Source: a virus
Length of the DNA stretch: 42,856 bases
Virus record (IMG/VR): IMGVR_UViG_3300027281_000008
Span: 1-42,856 of that record
Strand: one strand, 5' to 3'
Part shown: in pieces, positions 30,221 to 39,500 of the stretch
Layout: the number at the start of each line of letters is the position of its first letter
Position numbering within the stretch: the first letter of the stretch is position 1
Program-made: the position numbers and the translations under genes
The notes under the pieces: model-generated
Databases searched by the model: none
Seen by the model: the letters and a program-made list of their open reading frames with translations, nothing else
What the model was told of the DNA's origin: nothing

Positions 30221-30415
30221 ATGTCCAATACCTATAAGTACTACGGCAAAGGCACGAACTACATCATCCTTTCGGATGGTAACATCGCTCGCCTCCTGAA
30301 GCCCACCAAGATTCACCGCCAGACCTACTACAACTTCACCGTTGAAGGTAAGTACAAGCGGTACAACCAGCAGGACTTGGTTAAGTTGCTGGAAGCAGAT
30401 AAGAAGGATGCCTGA
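30221..30415 (+). CDS. Small NUMOD/HTH-like protein
   Basis: 64 residues (KYYGKGTNYIILSDGNIARL, then HRQTYYNFTVEGKYKRYNQQ). The pattern, with a short beta hairpin and a Lys/Arg/Tyr-rich end, resembles small phage proteins with NUMOD-type DNA-binding modules. It ends with the stop overlapping the next gene by eight bases. No other clue to function. Confidence 0.55.
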   Translation: MSNTYKYYGKGTNYIILSDGNIARLLKPTKIHRQTYYNFTVEGKYKRYNQQDLVKLLEADKKDA

Positions 30416-30803
30416 GTACCAGCCAAAGACAGAAGGAATCACCTACCTCCGTCACGCCATCATTCAGCAACGCAAACGCAAAGTAGCAAAATTCATCTCT
30501 CTACCTATGGAACAAGCCGAGAAAATCGTTAGCCAAGCCGAGGGGTTCGTCCCTCGTAAGGCTGGCTATGACCCACGCAGGAACTCAGAAAAAGCAGCGG
30601 CACTAATCCTTGGCTTAGAAGTCAAGGAACTGGTGGCTAAACTTGACGCACCAGATACGGCTAGTCTTTTAAACAAACTAGCGGAAGCAAAGAACTACAT
30701 CAAGATGCTTGAAGAGGGTGGAGACATCCTGTACTCTCATTCTACTTCTGGTGGTGGGCGACAAGGTTGGTTGAACACACGGAAGTTCCGCACGAACAAA
30801 TGA
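30408..30803 (+). CDS. Hypothetical early protein, helical
   Basis: 131 residues from the ATG at 30408; the open frame upstream overlaps the previous gene and is not used. Basic N-terminus (RHAIIQQRKRKVAKFISL) and alpha-helical middle (DTASLLNKLAEAKNYIKML). Gly-rich C-terminus. Not recognised. Joined to the next gene through ATGA. Confidence 0.6.
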   Translation: MPEYQPKTEGITYLRHAIIQQRKRKVAKFISLPMEQAEKIVSQAEGFVPRKAGYDPRRNSEKAAALILGLEVKELVAKLDAPDTASLLNKLAEAKNYIKMLEEGGDILYSHSTSGGGRQGWLNTRKFRTNK

Positions 30804-31120
30804 ATAAAGGCACAAGCACATATGGTTACGGCAAAACCCTGTTGCTTGTGGTTAAGGCTTACTGTGATGGTTTAACTATGCCAGAGACAGCCAAGGCTTG
30901 TGGGCTGTCTTATGGTGCAGTCTATGGTGTTAAGAGGCGTATGAATCTAGATTTTAAACTAGATAAAGGCAGACGCAAGCACGGCTCAGTAAAGGAAATT
31001 GTTATTCTTGAACACCAAAACGGATTAACTCCAAGAGAAATTATTAATAAACATAACTTGGTTAGGTGTTCAGTTTACTCCGTTTTAAAGGACTGTTCTA
31101 TTAAGCCTAATAAAAAATGA
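30800..31120 (+). CDS. Double HTH DNA-binding protein
   Basis: 106 residues from the ATG at 30800 (overlapping the previous stop as ATGA). Two helix-turn-helix-like blocks can be seen: GLTMPETAKACGLSYGAVYG (about 25-45) and GLTPREIINKHNLVRCSVYS (about 75-95). The repetition suggests a regulator, or a recombination or packaging helper that contacts DNA at two sites. The family is not identified. Confidence 0.6.
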   Translation: MNKGTSTYGYGKTLLLVVKAYCDGLTMPETAKACGLSYGAVYGVKRRMNLDFKLDKGRRKHGSVKEIVILEHQNGLTPREIINKHNLVRCSVYSVLKDCSIKPNKK

Positions 31121-31323
31121 TTCACGAATTCCGCAATCCAATCCCAGTCCAAACCGATATCGGCTATGGATGGATGATGTATGTGCGGGATGGTGGAACT
31201 TGGAGTAACGACATCTTTGCTATTGTGCTAGAGAAAGACGGTGTTATCCGTCATATGCGTACCGACCAGTTCAAGGTTTTACAAAACCCCACTTTCGATA
31301 TCTCTAATGAGCAAACTAATTAA
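31117..31323 (+). CDS. Hypothetical small early protein
   Basis: 68 residues, beta-rich (IPVQTDIGYGWMMYVRDGG, then DIFAIVLEKDGVIRHMRTDQ). Starts by ATGA overlap and overlaps the metallophosphoesterase start by 17 bases. Such small strand-rich proteins before phosphoesterases are common in phages, but I cannot name it. Confidence 0.6.
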   Translation: MIHEFRNPIPVQTDIGYGWMMYVRDGGTWSNDIFAIVLEKDGVIRHMRTDQFKVLQNPTFDISNEQTN

Positions 31324-32044
31324 GTTCGTAGCCGTAGGTGACAACCACGGTGATATGGTGGATAAAGATGTTGCGGCTGAGTTCTTCAAATTTCTTAAGT
31401 GGTTTTCTCCTGACCAAGTAATCCACCTAGGTGATAACTGGGATTTTAGAAGCATCAGGCGTGGTGCTGGTCGCAAGGAAGAAGACGAGTCGCTGATTGC
31501 TGATGTCAAGGCTGGCAAAGATTTCATTACCCGTGTCCAACCTTCTGTATTCCTAAACGGAAATCACGATGACCGCCTTGACCAGATTATCAACGGCTCG
31601 ACTAGCGGGATGATGGTAGACTATTGCCACGACCTAAAGGAGAGCATTAAGAGCCATCTTAAGAAGAACGGTTGCAAGAAAATTTACGACTATCACGCAG
31701 AACAAGGCGTACATAGATTAGGCAAAATTGCTTTTGTACACGGATACACCTGTGGTGTAAGAGCCGTAGAGGAACACGCTATCCATTACGCAGAGCCTCA
31801 GGGTGCTGTCATTATGGGTCACCTCCATAGCATCCAGCAAATCAACGCTAGGAAGCATCAAGGTGCTGTCGGATTCTCTGGAGGTTGCCTATGCGGTAAA
31901 TCCCCTGAGTACGCCAAAAACCGTCTAGCCACCAGCAAATGGGGGTCAGGCTGGACTTACGGGTTCACCCAAGGCAACGAATGGAAGGTCTGGCAAGCCC
32001 ACCGAGTGGGCAAGAAATTTATCTATTCTATCAAAGGACTATGA
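31307..32044 (+). CDS. Metallophosphoesterase
   Basis: 245 residues from the ATG at 31307 (an upstream start would need 66 more bases of overlap). The calcineurin-like motifs are in order: GDNHGD (11-16; the family's GDxHG), GDNWD (42-46), GNHDD (85-89), then VHGYTCG and GHLHS further on. The enzyme binds two metals and hydrolyses phosphodiesters or phosphomonoesters. The substrate is unknown. It could process nucleotides, second messengers or nucleic-acid ends. Confidence 0.82.
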   Translation: MSKLIKFVAVGDNHGDMVDKDVAAEFFKFLKWFSPDQVIHLGDNWDFRSIRRGAGRKEEDESLIADVKAGKDFITRVQPSVFLNGNHDDRLDQIINGSTSGMMVDYCHDLKESIKSHLKKNGCKKIYDYHAEQGVHRLGKIAFVHGYTCGVRAVEEHAIHYAEPQGAVIMGHLHSIQQINARKHQGAVGFSGGCLCGKSPEYAKNRLATSKWGSGWTYGFTQGNEWKVWQAHRVGKKFIYSIKGL

Positions 32045-32280
32045 CCAATAAAGACCTCAAAGAACTAGAACGAATGTTTGGCACTAAGTGCGAAGAGAAC
32101 CCTGCCAAAGGCTTCTTCACACGCAGACAACTGCAAAAAATGTGGAACTGCGGAGAGAGTGCTATCTCCAAAAGAATTAATTTGTCCGTTAGAAACAATC
32201 TTCTTGAAATGAAGATGTATCGTGTGAAATCTGGTATGGTCACACGCCCAATTCCTCACTACCGTATCATCAAAAAATAA
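32041..32280 (+). CDS. Small HTH-like protein
   Basis: 79 residues from the ATG at 32041, overlapping the previous stop as ATGA. FFTRRQLQKMWNCGESAISK, followed by RINLSVRNNLLEMKMYR, looks like a winged helix-turn-helix with recognition helix ESAISKRIN. Probably a DNA-binding regulator. It is the second-last early gene. Confidence 0.58.
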   Translation: MTNKDLKELERMFGTKCEENPAKGFFTRRQLQKMWNCGESAISKRINLSVRNNLLEMKMYRVKSGMVTRPIPHYRIIKK

Positions 32281-32282
32281 TT

Positions 32283-32561
32283 ATGTCATCCGATAATAAA
32301 CTCAAAAACTTCCTCAAGGACTTCGATGAATCCATCGTTCCCGCTGATGGTCTAGACTACGCTTTCTATGGCGTAGCAAAGACTGAGACTGGCTATCAAG
32401 CCATCTACTCAACGGAGCGAATTATCGCCCATTTGATGGAGGAAGATATGATGGACTTCGATGCCGCTGAAGAGTTTATGCACAAGAACATCTTTGATGC
32501 ATACCAAGGCGAGAACCCGCCTATCTTTATGGACATCATCCCTGAGGAGTTCTGGAAATGA
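32283..32561 (+). CDS. Hypothetical acidic early protein
   Basis: 92 residues, acidic, helical, with FLKDFDESIVPADGLDYAFY and EDMMDFDAAEEFMHKNIFDA. Not recognised. It is the last clear gene of the plus-strand early block. Its stop overlaps a weak downstream ORF as ATGA, and the end lies only three bases from the end of the converging late operon. Confidence 0.6.
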   Translation: MSSDNKLKNFLKDFDESIVPADGLDYAFYGVAKTETGYQAIYSTERIIAHLMEEDMMDFDAAEEFMHKNIFDAYQGENPPIFMDIIPEEFWK

Positions 32562-32761
32562 GATTACTCTTCATTCTCTTTTGCGTCTGCTTCGTCTTTG
32601 AGGCTGTCCTTTTTGTAGCGATTCTTAATACTTTTAATAAAGACGAAAAGAAGTCCTGTTGCTACAACTGCAAGACTTGTGCCGACAATCCAAGCAAACC
32701 ATTGGCTGTCAAAAATCCAGAGGCTACCCATAGCCAAAGCACCGCCACCCATCAGAATTAA
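32558..32761 (+). CDS. Doubtful membrane-protein ORF antisense to spanin candidate
   Basis: 67 residues: hydrophobic N-terminus (LLFILFCVCFVFEAVLFVAI), Cys-rich middle (CCYNCKTC) and a polar tail. ATGA overlap with the preceding gene is in its favour. However, it lies almost wholly antisense to the C-terminal part of the 32564-33283 gene, whose charged tail would by itself create a hydrophobic reverse frame. Most likely a shadow. Confidence 0.25.
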   Translation: MRLLFILFCVCFVFEAVLFVAILNTFNKDEKKSCCYNCKTCADNPSKPLAVKNPEATHSQSTATHQN

Positions 32762-33283
32762 CCCCTTGGTCTTCCAAGGCGTAAAGGCAATTACTGTTAG
32801 TCCTGCAACAAACAACCCCAGCCCTGTGGTACTAAACTGCCATAGGGCTTTCTCTTTTAAAGCAACTTGACGCTCTTTCTCCGCATTGTCGGCTATGGCT
32901 TGGGCGATAGCAATGGCGTTCTCCTTCTCTTCTACCAAAGCCCACAGGTCGCTAGTCTCAGAATCAATCTTCAACGCTTCTTCTTTGTCCTTCTTGACCG
33001 CCTTGTGGTCTTTTGATTCGACCATCCGTCTAAAAGATTCAACTCGTTCTTGCTTTGGCTTGCTGACCCCGCTGAGTCTTGCGACTTGCCCTTCAACGAG
33101 TTCTCTAGCAATCCCATCAGGAATGGCAGGAGCGACAGCAGTAAGGGCAGAAGCCGCTTCAGAAACGATTCCTTCGATTTTGTCAATGTATAGGTCTTTC
33201 TCCTTGTTGTTGATTATTACTGGAGCAATTGGCTCTTGGGTTGCACATCCGCATAAAAATATTGATGCTATTATATATCTCAT
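32564..33283 (-). CDS. Candidate unimolecular spanin-like lipoprotein
   Basis: 239 residues. The N-terminus (IIASIFLCGCATQ) has a lipobox-like LCGC, so the protein may be anchored in the outer membrane. Residues about 40-140 are charged coiled coil. Three hydrophobic segments follow near 146-166, 173-190 and 194-215, then a charged tail. Outer-membrane lipoprotein at one end and membrane helices at the other is the plan of u-spanins, which disrupt the outer membrane at lysis. It directly follows the holin (ATGA overlap). The three membrane segments instead of one are unusual. Confidence 0.6.
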   Translation of the reverse strand: MRYIIASIFLCGCATQEPIAPVIINNKEKDLYIDKIEGIVSEAASALTAVAPAIPDGIARELVEGQVARLSGVSKPKQERVESFRRMVESKDHKAVKKDKEEALKIDSETSDLWALVEEKENAIAIAQAIADNAEKERQVALKEKALWQFSTTGLGLFVAGLTVIAFTPWKTKGLILMGGGALAMGSLWIFDSQWFAWIVGTSLAVVATGLLFVFIKSIKNRYKKDSLKDEADAKENEE

Positions 33284-33582
33284 TTGAGTTTTTCTAAAGC
33301 CTTGGTTCTGACCCAGTCAAACAACTCAGGGGCAATAGAACCAGCGATAGAACATAGAACGCTTTTATAAATAGGCTCTATGTCCACAGAGTACAAGGAT
33401 AGGCTTGTAATTACGCCTACCACAGCACCTGCCGCTATCTTTCTGAACCATATAAAGAAAGTGTATTTTTCATTTCTGAGGACAAGGCTAGTGAAAGCAC
33501 CAAGAGCACCGAAGATAGCCATAATCCATCCCCCTCGTTTGAGTTCTTGAATAAGGACTTCATAGTCGTGGTTGTCGTTCAT
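33280..33582 (-). CDS. Holin (three-TM type)
   Basis: 100 residues. Three hydrophobic segments: GWIMAIFGALGAFTSLVL (about 18-35), FRKIAAGAVVGVITSLSLYS (about 47-66) and SVLCSIAGSIAPELFDWVRT (about 73-92). A short charged N-terminus and a basic tail fit class I/LydA-like phage holins. It should form pores in the inner membrane that release the endolysin. It lies immediately after the giant gene and before the spanin candidate. Confidence 0.75.
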   Translation of the reverse strand: MNDNHDYEVLIQELKRGGWIMAIFGALGAFTSLVLRNEKYTFFIWFRKIAAGAVVGVITSLSLYSVDIEPIYKSVLCSIAGSIAPELFDWVRTKALEKLK

Positions 33583-33584
33583 CG

Positions 33585-36500
33585 TCAGTTCCTCAATGCT
33601 CGTTTTTTGGCTTCTTGTTCAGAAGCGTAGATGCCGACTTGAACTTTCTGGGAGTTATAGACCTTGAACTTGTCTCCTTGAATCATAATGATGTATCCGT
33701 TGATAGCCTGTAATACCTTTCCATTAGGTGCGACTTTCTCCGCAAAATTTTCTTTTACGCTGTAATTAGCGTTCATATCCCTATAATCTACCTGACCAAC
33801 ATCCTTGGTTCTGGTTGCACCGTAAGGGTTGCTGTTCATACCAAGCAGGTTTGTCTGCACATTACTTGGAAGGTCTGAAAGTTTACGCTCACCAGAGTTA
33901 GCAGAGATAGATGTTTCGTGCAGGTCTAGGACATTGATAGGTCTCTTGAGCAACAGAATCTCAGGCTTCTGCCCGTTCTTTTGAACAATACCTGTGTTAT
34001 AAGACCTGTGACCAGAGTCCATAGATTCTACAAAGTCATTGAATTTTATAATGCCGTAGACATCTCCAGACTTAAGTCCTTTTGTAAGGCTATCTGTAAG
34101 CGTGTTGCCCATTGTGCTCTTGAGGTTAGCAAGCGTGAACGCTCCTGCCGTTTTAGAGCCATCCCATTCAGGGAAGAACCGCATAACTTCCTGCTTCTTC
34201 TTATCGCTAAGACCTTTCATAACTCTGTCCCACACAGCACCCATAAAGTCGTCTATCATAGGTGCTCTTGTGCCAAAGTTCTGAATGCTACTGTCTTCAA
34301 GGGTAAGCATCACGCTGGCAATCAACTCATCATAATTCATCTTGTTGTCCTTAACAATCTTCCTGAGTGCATCAGTCTGCTTGTTCTCAATTACAACTTC
34401 CCCAGTTTTTTTGTCCTTATGCGTGGTAACTTTTTCAACGGCTTCAGCCATCGCAATGCGAAGGTCTTTTTCGGAGACAATCTTACCACGCTTAAAGATG
34501 TCAAAAACATTGTAGTAGAACTCAGAGCCTTGAACTGACGCTCTAGCCTTCTCGTAAGATGTGAAGGTCAGAGGCATAATTGCTGTAACACCTTTGCCCG
34601 CATCTTTGTTTGCCTGTACAGCGTTGTTAGTTAGGTTGACAAACCCTTCACCTTGCGATGCCCAAGCCGCATTGCTTCCTCTTTCAGCCTGAAGCATAGG
34701 GTAAGGAAGACCTCCAGCACCCTCAGCAACCACCCTGCCTTCGGCTGTGGTGATGTCTGTACCCGTAAGGGTATCAGGAGCGTGGCTGATTGCCCTAAGC
34801 CCTCTGAGGTCATTTAAATCCTCAGCGGTGGCGTACCTGACAAAGCCTCCAGCCGATGCCATAGCCTTCTTGAACCAAGGCATATCCTCAGACTTACGGA
34901 GGACAAGCATATCCCTTTCGTTCAGGGAGTACCATTTGTCAGATTGAATCTTGCTCCAAGCGTACACCCAGAGTTCGTGACCCTTATGCTTCTCGATATT
35001 GACCGTGCCGTCAGCCTCAGTATTATGAATCTCCATCTCAGGATACTTCAGTTTATTGAAGTTATCCATAGTGGCTGGCATATACTGCCCCGTGTATTGG
35101 TCTAGGAGTTTAGAGTAGTTCTCTCCGAATGTCCTGACCTGTGACTTCAGCGGAAGACCTAGGTCGTTTTCAATACGCTGGAAGAAGTCCGTAGCACCCA
35201 TTGCTCTGGCTCGTTCAGCGGCTTCAGAGTACAGCAGGTGCTGGTAATTCTTACCTCGGTATGCAGGTTCAACGCTGACGCTAGGGTCTGAGAAAATCTT
35301 TCTGCCATCCTTTGCTCCAATCTGAGTCTTCCAAGTGATGTGACCAACCTCTTTACCAGCCTCAGTAATCTGAAGGTAGTGGTTGTGTGTGCTCTTACCC
35401 GCAACCCTTCCAGCCATCACAGCCATACCTCTGCTTGCACTAGCCTTTTCGGTTTCAAATGTAAGTTTAAGTTCTTTTGACATCTCAGGGTTCTCAGCCG
35501 CATAGCGTCCAATGAATCCCTTCTTCCATTTCAGGCTTTTTTGGTTATAGGTTTGACCGCCCTTGTCGTTTTCGTTGACAGAAAAATGAATAGGAAGTTG
35601 GTCTTTTATACCATAGCCTCTTTGAGCCTTAACTTTTTGACTAGCACCAAACAGATAAGCGTCTATGTGGTCAGCGGGAACGCCAAGTGAACTAGCAACA
35701 GTATCTTTATAGAAATTAGCATCAGACATATCAGAGATAGGCTGTTTATAATCACTAGAAATAGACAGTTTACCTTTCTCAAGTAAATTTCCTTTCTCAT
35801 CGTACTTTGGCTTTTCATATCTGCCGTAGATATTAGGTCTATCGTCATCATATTTAAATTTATCAAACCATTCGCTATGCGTAAAATCTGGTCTGTCCAA
35901 TTCCCACATTGGGTTTTTCATTCTAACACCTTCGTTGTCTTTCCAATACCAAAGACCGCTGTTCTTTGCTTCCCAAATATTATCTGCTTTTGTTTTTCCT
36001 GTTTGCGGGTAGTGACCAATGTCTTCCCATCCAACATTGTCTGGATTTGTTTTGCTACCCCTAGCGTCTGGATTTCCAGTAATTTCATCATTTCCAACGC
36101 TAACTCTGCGAACTAATAATCCTTGTTCATCTTTTGATTCAAAGATGTTTTTCTTTGGTTTGTAGTAATCATCTCCTCCTTGGTAGTCGCTAGGGCTGTA
36201 GTATTTTGTGTCCCTGCTTTCTCTTTCAGCCCCAGTATTGGAGCGTCTAGCGTCCGTGTCCGATACCTTACGCTTATTGCCCATTACTTCTTGAACACGC
36301 TTGGCAAGTTGTTTTCTTGTATTCCTGATATTGTTCAATTCGTAATTATAAGTGTAGTAGTCTCCTTGCTTCTGAAGTTTTTTTGTAGCCTCTGTCAGAC
36401 TTGTTCTTCCTTCTACGACATCGCTATAGATTTGCTTTGAAACGCTGTCGCTTCTAGAAGCCTTTTCTAAGGCAATCATCATATCGTCTTTGCTGGCTGA

Positions 36501-39500
36501 TGTAAATACATCGAGGTTGTCAGCAATGTCTTTTACGCTTTGAGGCATCTCAACCTCGTGCCAAGATTTGACTGAACCTCTTAGTTCACTAAGCCAAGAA
36601 TTAAGTTCAGTTAAAGAAGAACTGCTTTGAATTCTGCCTTTAAGTTCTTTCTCCTCTGGGCTGTAGTAAGCGTTCCTATCAAGAGTACTTCTGGTTACAT
36701 CGTAGTAACCGCCATTACCAAGGCTCTCTGCGTTCCCAATGGTACGCATACGGGCGTGGTAAGGTCTGTTCTCTGGGTCAATGATAACTCCATCAAGATA
36801 CTTAACGCCCTGAGAGCGTAGTCTTTCTGCGGCTTCAGACAGCAAAACATTATTAAGTTTCTTGCCACGCATTGACTCAGCAACGCCTGTGCTTTCTACG
36901 GATGCCTTGTTTCCGTCTACATTAATGTGTATGTTAGCAATGAAGTTAGGCTTTCCGCTTTTGTGAAACCCTTGTTTAACCTCAAGAGTAAATCCGTATT
37001 GAGGGTCACCAACAGAACGATGTGTGTTTTTGAATTCAACTGTCATTCCCTTTGGAAGCGTATCCTTGTTGTCGTTAAAATACTTCCCGATAAATGTTCT
37101 TTGAAATGCGTGACCAAAAGGGTCGTAGCGTCTTCCACCACGGCTATCCGTTTCAGCAACGCTATAGGATGTCATAGCCTTTCCGCTCATAAAGTCGGCT
37201 TTTATTTTGTCGTTAAGTACGATGTGGTTTCCTCTGGCAAGACCCATAGCGGTGATGATTTCATCACGGGACATTATTTGTTTTCCGTTTGCTTGAGCCT
37301 GAGCATCCATAATGCTATTTTGCAGTTCCTCAAAGGCTTTGCTTTCAGCCATTTTAACATTCACAGCCTCAACATAAGCGTCATAGAACTCCTTAGGAAT
37401 TTCTCCATTTTTTACTCTTTTATCTAGTGCTTTAGTTGTCGTATTGACCAGTTGCTTAAAATCTTCTTGTCCTTGTCTTGGAGTGGTGACTTCGTGAATG
37501 GCTCTGGAAAGACTCCCTGAGATGTACTCGACATTTCTAGCGTCAAGTTTTCCAGCCTTGCCTTGTTCATACATATCAAGAACAAGTTTATTGGCATCAA
37601 ACGAACCGTCAGATGCATTAGACAAAGTCTCAAACAGTTTTTTAATTTCAGGGTTTCCAGCGACATCAAGACCCTTAAGGAATCTTTCTGTAGAGCCGTA
37701 CTTCTGAATCTTGATTCCGTATTTGGCAAGGAAACCGCCCCAGATTTCAGGAAGTGCTTTTCCATACAATCCTGTACGAGAAATATATTTCATCTGAGAC
37801 ACAGTAGGAGCATCGTCAGGATGAGTAAGGACAAGGGTGTTTATTCCCTTTCTGATAGATTCTACAATCAGGGATTTTAAAGCAACCAAGGTTCTTTCGT
37901 TGATGACTTCAAGAGGGTAGGCTTTTTTGTTCTTCATAGCCTCTTCGTGCTTAATGAACTCTCTGTCAATTGCTTCTATATTGCGACTTAGTGTGTGAGG
38001 AGATGCGGCTTCAAGTTCAACTAAATCAACGGTTTTATTGGTGTTTCCTTCATTCTTTCTTTTCTCAAGAATTCGTTTCTTGATTTCACCGTACACTTCC
38101 GCTTGCTGTTTTGCTGTTCTGTAAATCAAAGAATCTTTTTCTACAAACTCTTTGTTAACGGCATCTAGAACATTCCATAAAGCACGGCTATGACCTCCGT
38201 AAAGTGTATTATTGGGGTCTATCAAAGAACCGTGATAAGCCCTGTAAGCATCATAGGTGTCAAAAATATGAAGTCTTCCTTGGCTTGCATAATTAGGAAC
38301 AGGATTTGGGTTAGACCTTTTGACATCGGCGGTTTCCCACGCAGTTTCCGCAATAGCAGAAGATGTGTCAGTATAAATTCTGCTTATGAATTCAGCAATT
38401 GTTCTAGGACCACCAATTGAAGCAGGATTAAATCTCTGATTAGCATAGAACACCTTACCATCGCTCATCTGAAGTCTTAATCCAGCATCTTGGGCGTTAT
38501 TGAAATCGCTGTATCCGTCTTGATAATATTTAATGTTGTGGTCTACAAATTGGTCCGCTATGTTTTTTAGAATGTCAGGTTGTTTTAGAATCTCAAGCAG
38601 GTGGGTACGAGTTACATTTTCGTGAGATGCGTCTTTAGGTGTATGCGGACGAAGTCCAGTTGGGTCTCTTCTAAGACCAATGTCTGCATTACTTATGGCA
38701 AACATTTGCATATATTGGTTTACAATAAGGTCTGGATTCCTTTCAATAAATTTAGCAACTTCAAGTGCAATTTTTCTTGCTTCTTTTTCTTTTGCTGTAA
38801 CCTTTTTAGATGTAGTGTTTCTTCCTTGTCCAGTTCTTTGGTTGTCAGAAAGATAACTAATCAGCGGAATTGAAGTGCCAAAGCCCTCGTCATAAAATGC
38901 ACCATTTTTAAGGGCTTCAAGAACTCGTTCTCTTTCCTTAAGGTCTGGGTATTTGTTTACAAGTTCTTGAAGCCCTTGAAGTTTTTTAACTAAATCTGTT
39001 CTTTGTTCTGTCAGAATTTTTTGAGATTCTTTATTCAAAGCACCTTGAGGAAGAATGCTTTCACTATTGTTAGATTGAATTTCCTCTATGTATAGGTATT
39101 TGTTTCCTTCGGAATCGAATCTTACTGTTGTTCTTGTGTGAACAACTACATCAGGTCCGTAGTGACCTCTTACTCCGTGATGATATTGAGACTGTTCAAT
39201 TCTAATAGGCGTTTCAGTATACTCGCCTTTAGTTCCACCAAATACATAATTCTCAGTCTGCAATCCTCCAAGTTCTTTAGCACCAGTATCAATCCTAAGC
39301 GACAAGCCATTGTTCTTAAGAAAATCTGTGATTTCCTTTGGGTCTAATACGGACATATTTTCTCCCTTAGGTGTAGCAATTGGAGAATGTTCCTGTCCTC
39401 TCGGAAGAATGCCACCAGTAGCCGCATCGTACCTGCGTGTTAATCTGTATGTAGGTTGAATCTTAGACTCAAGCCAATCAACAAATCCAACAGCCTCAGC

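Noticed and set aside
22621-32561. Temperate-phage functions (integrase, CI-type repressor).
   Set aside because: None of the proteins shows a tyrosine or serine recombinase signature or a clear CI-like repressor; the RHH and HTH proteins alone do not prove lysogeny.
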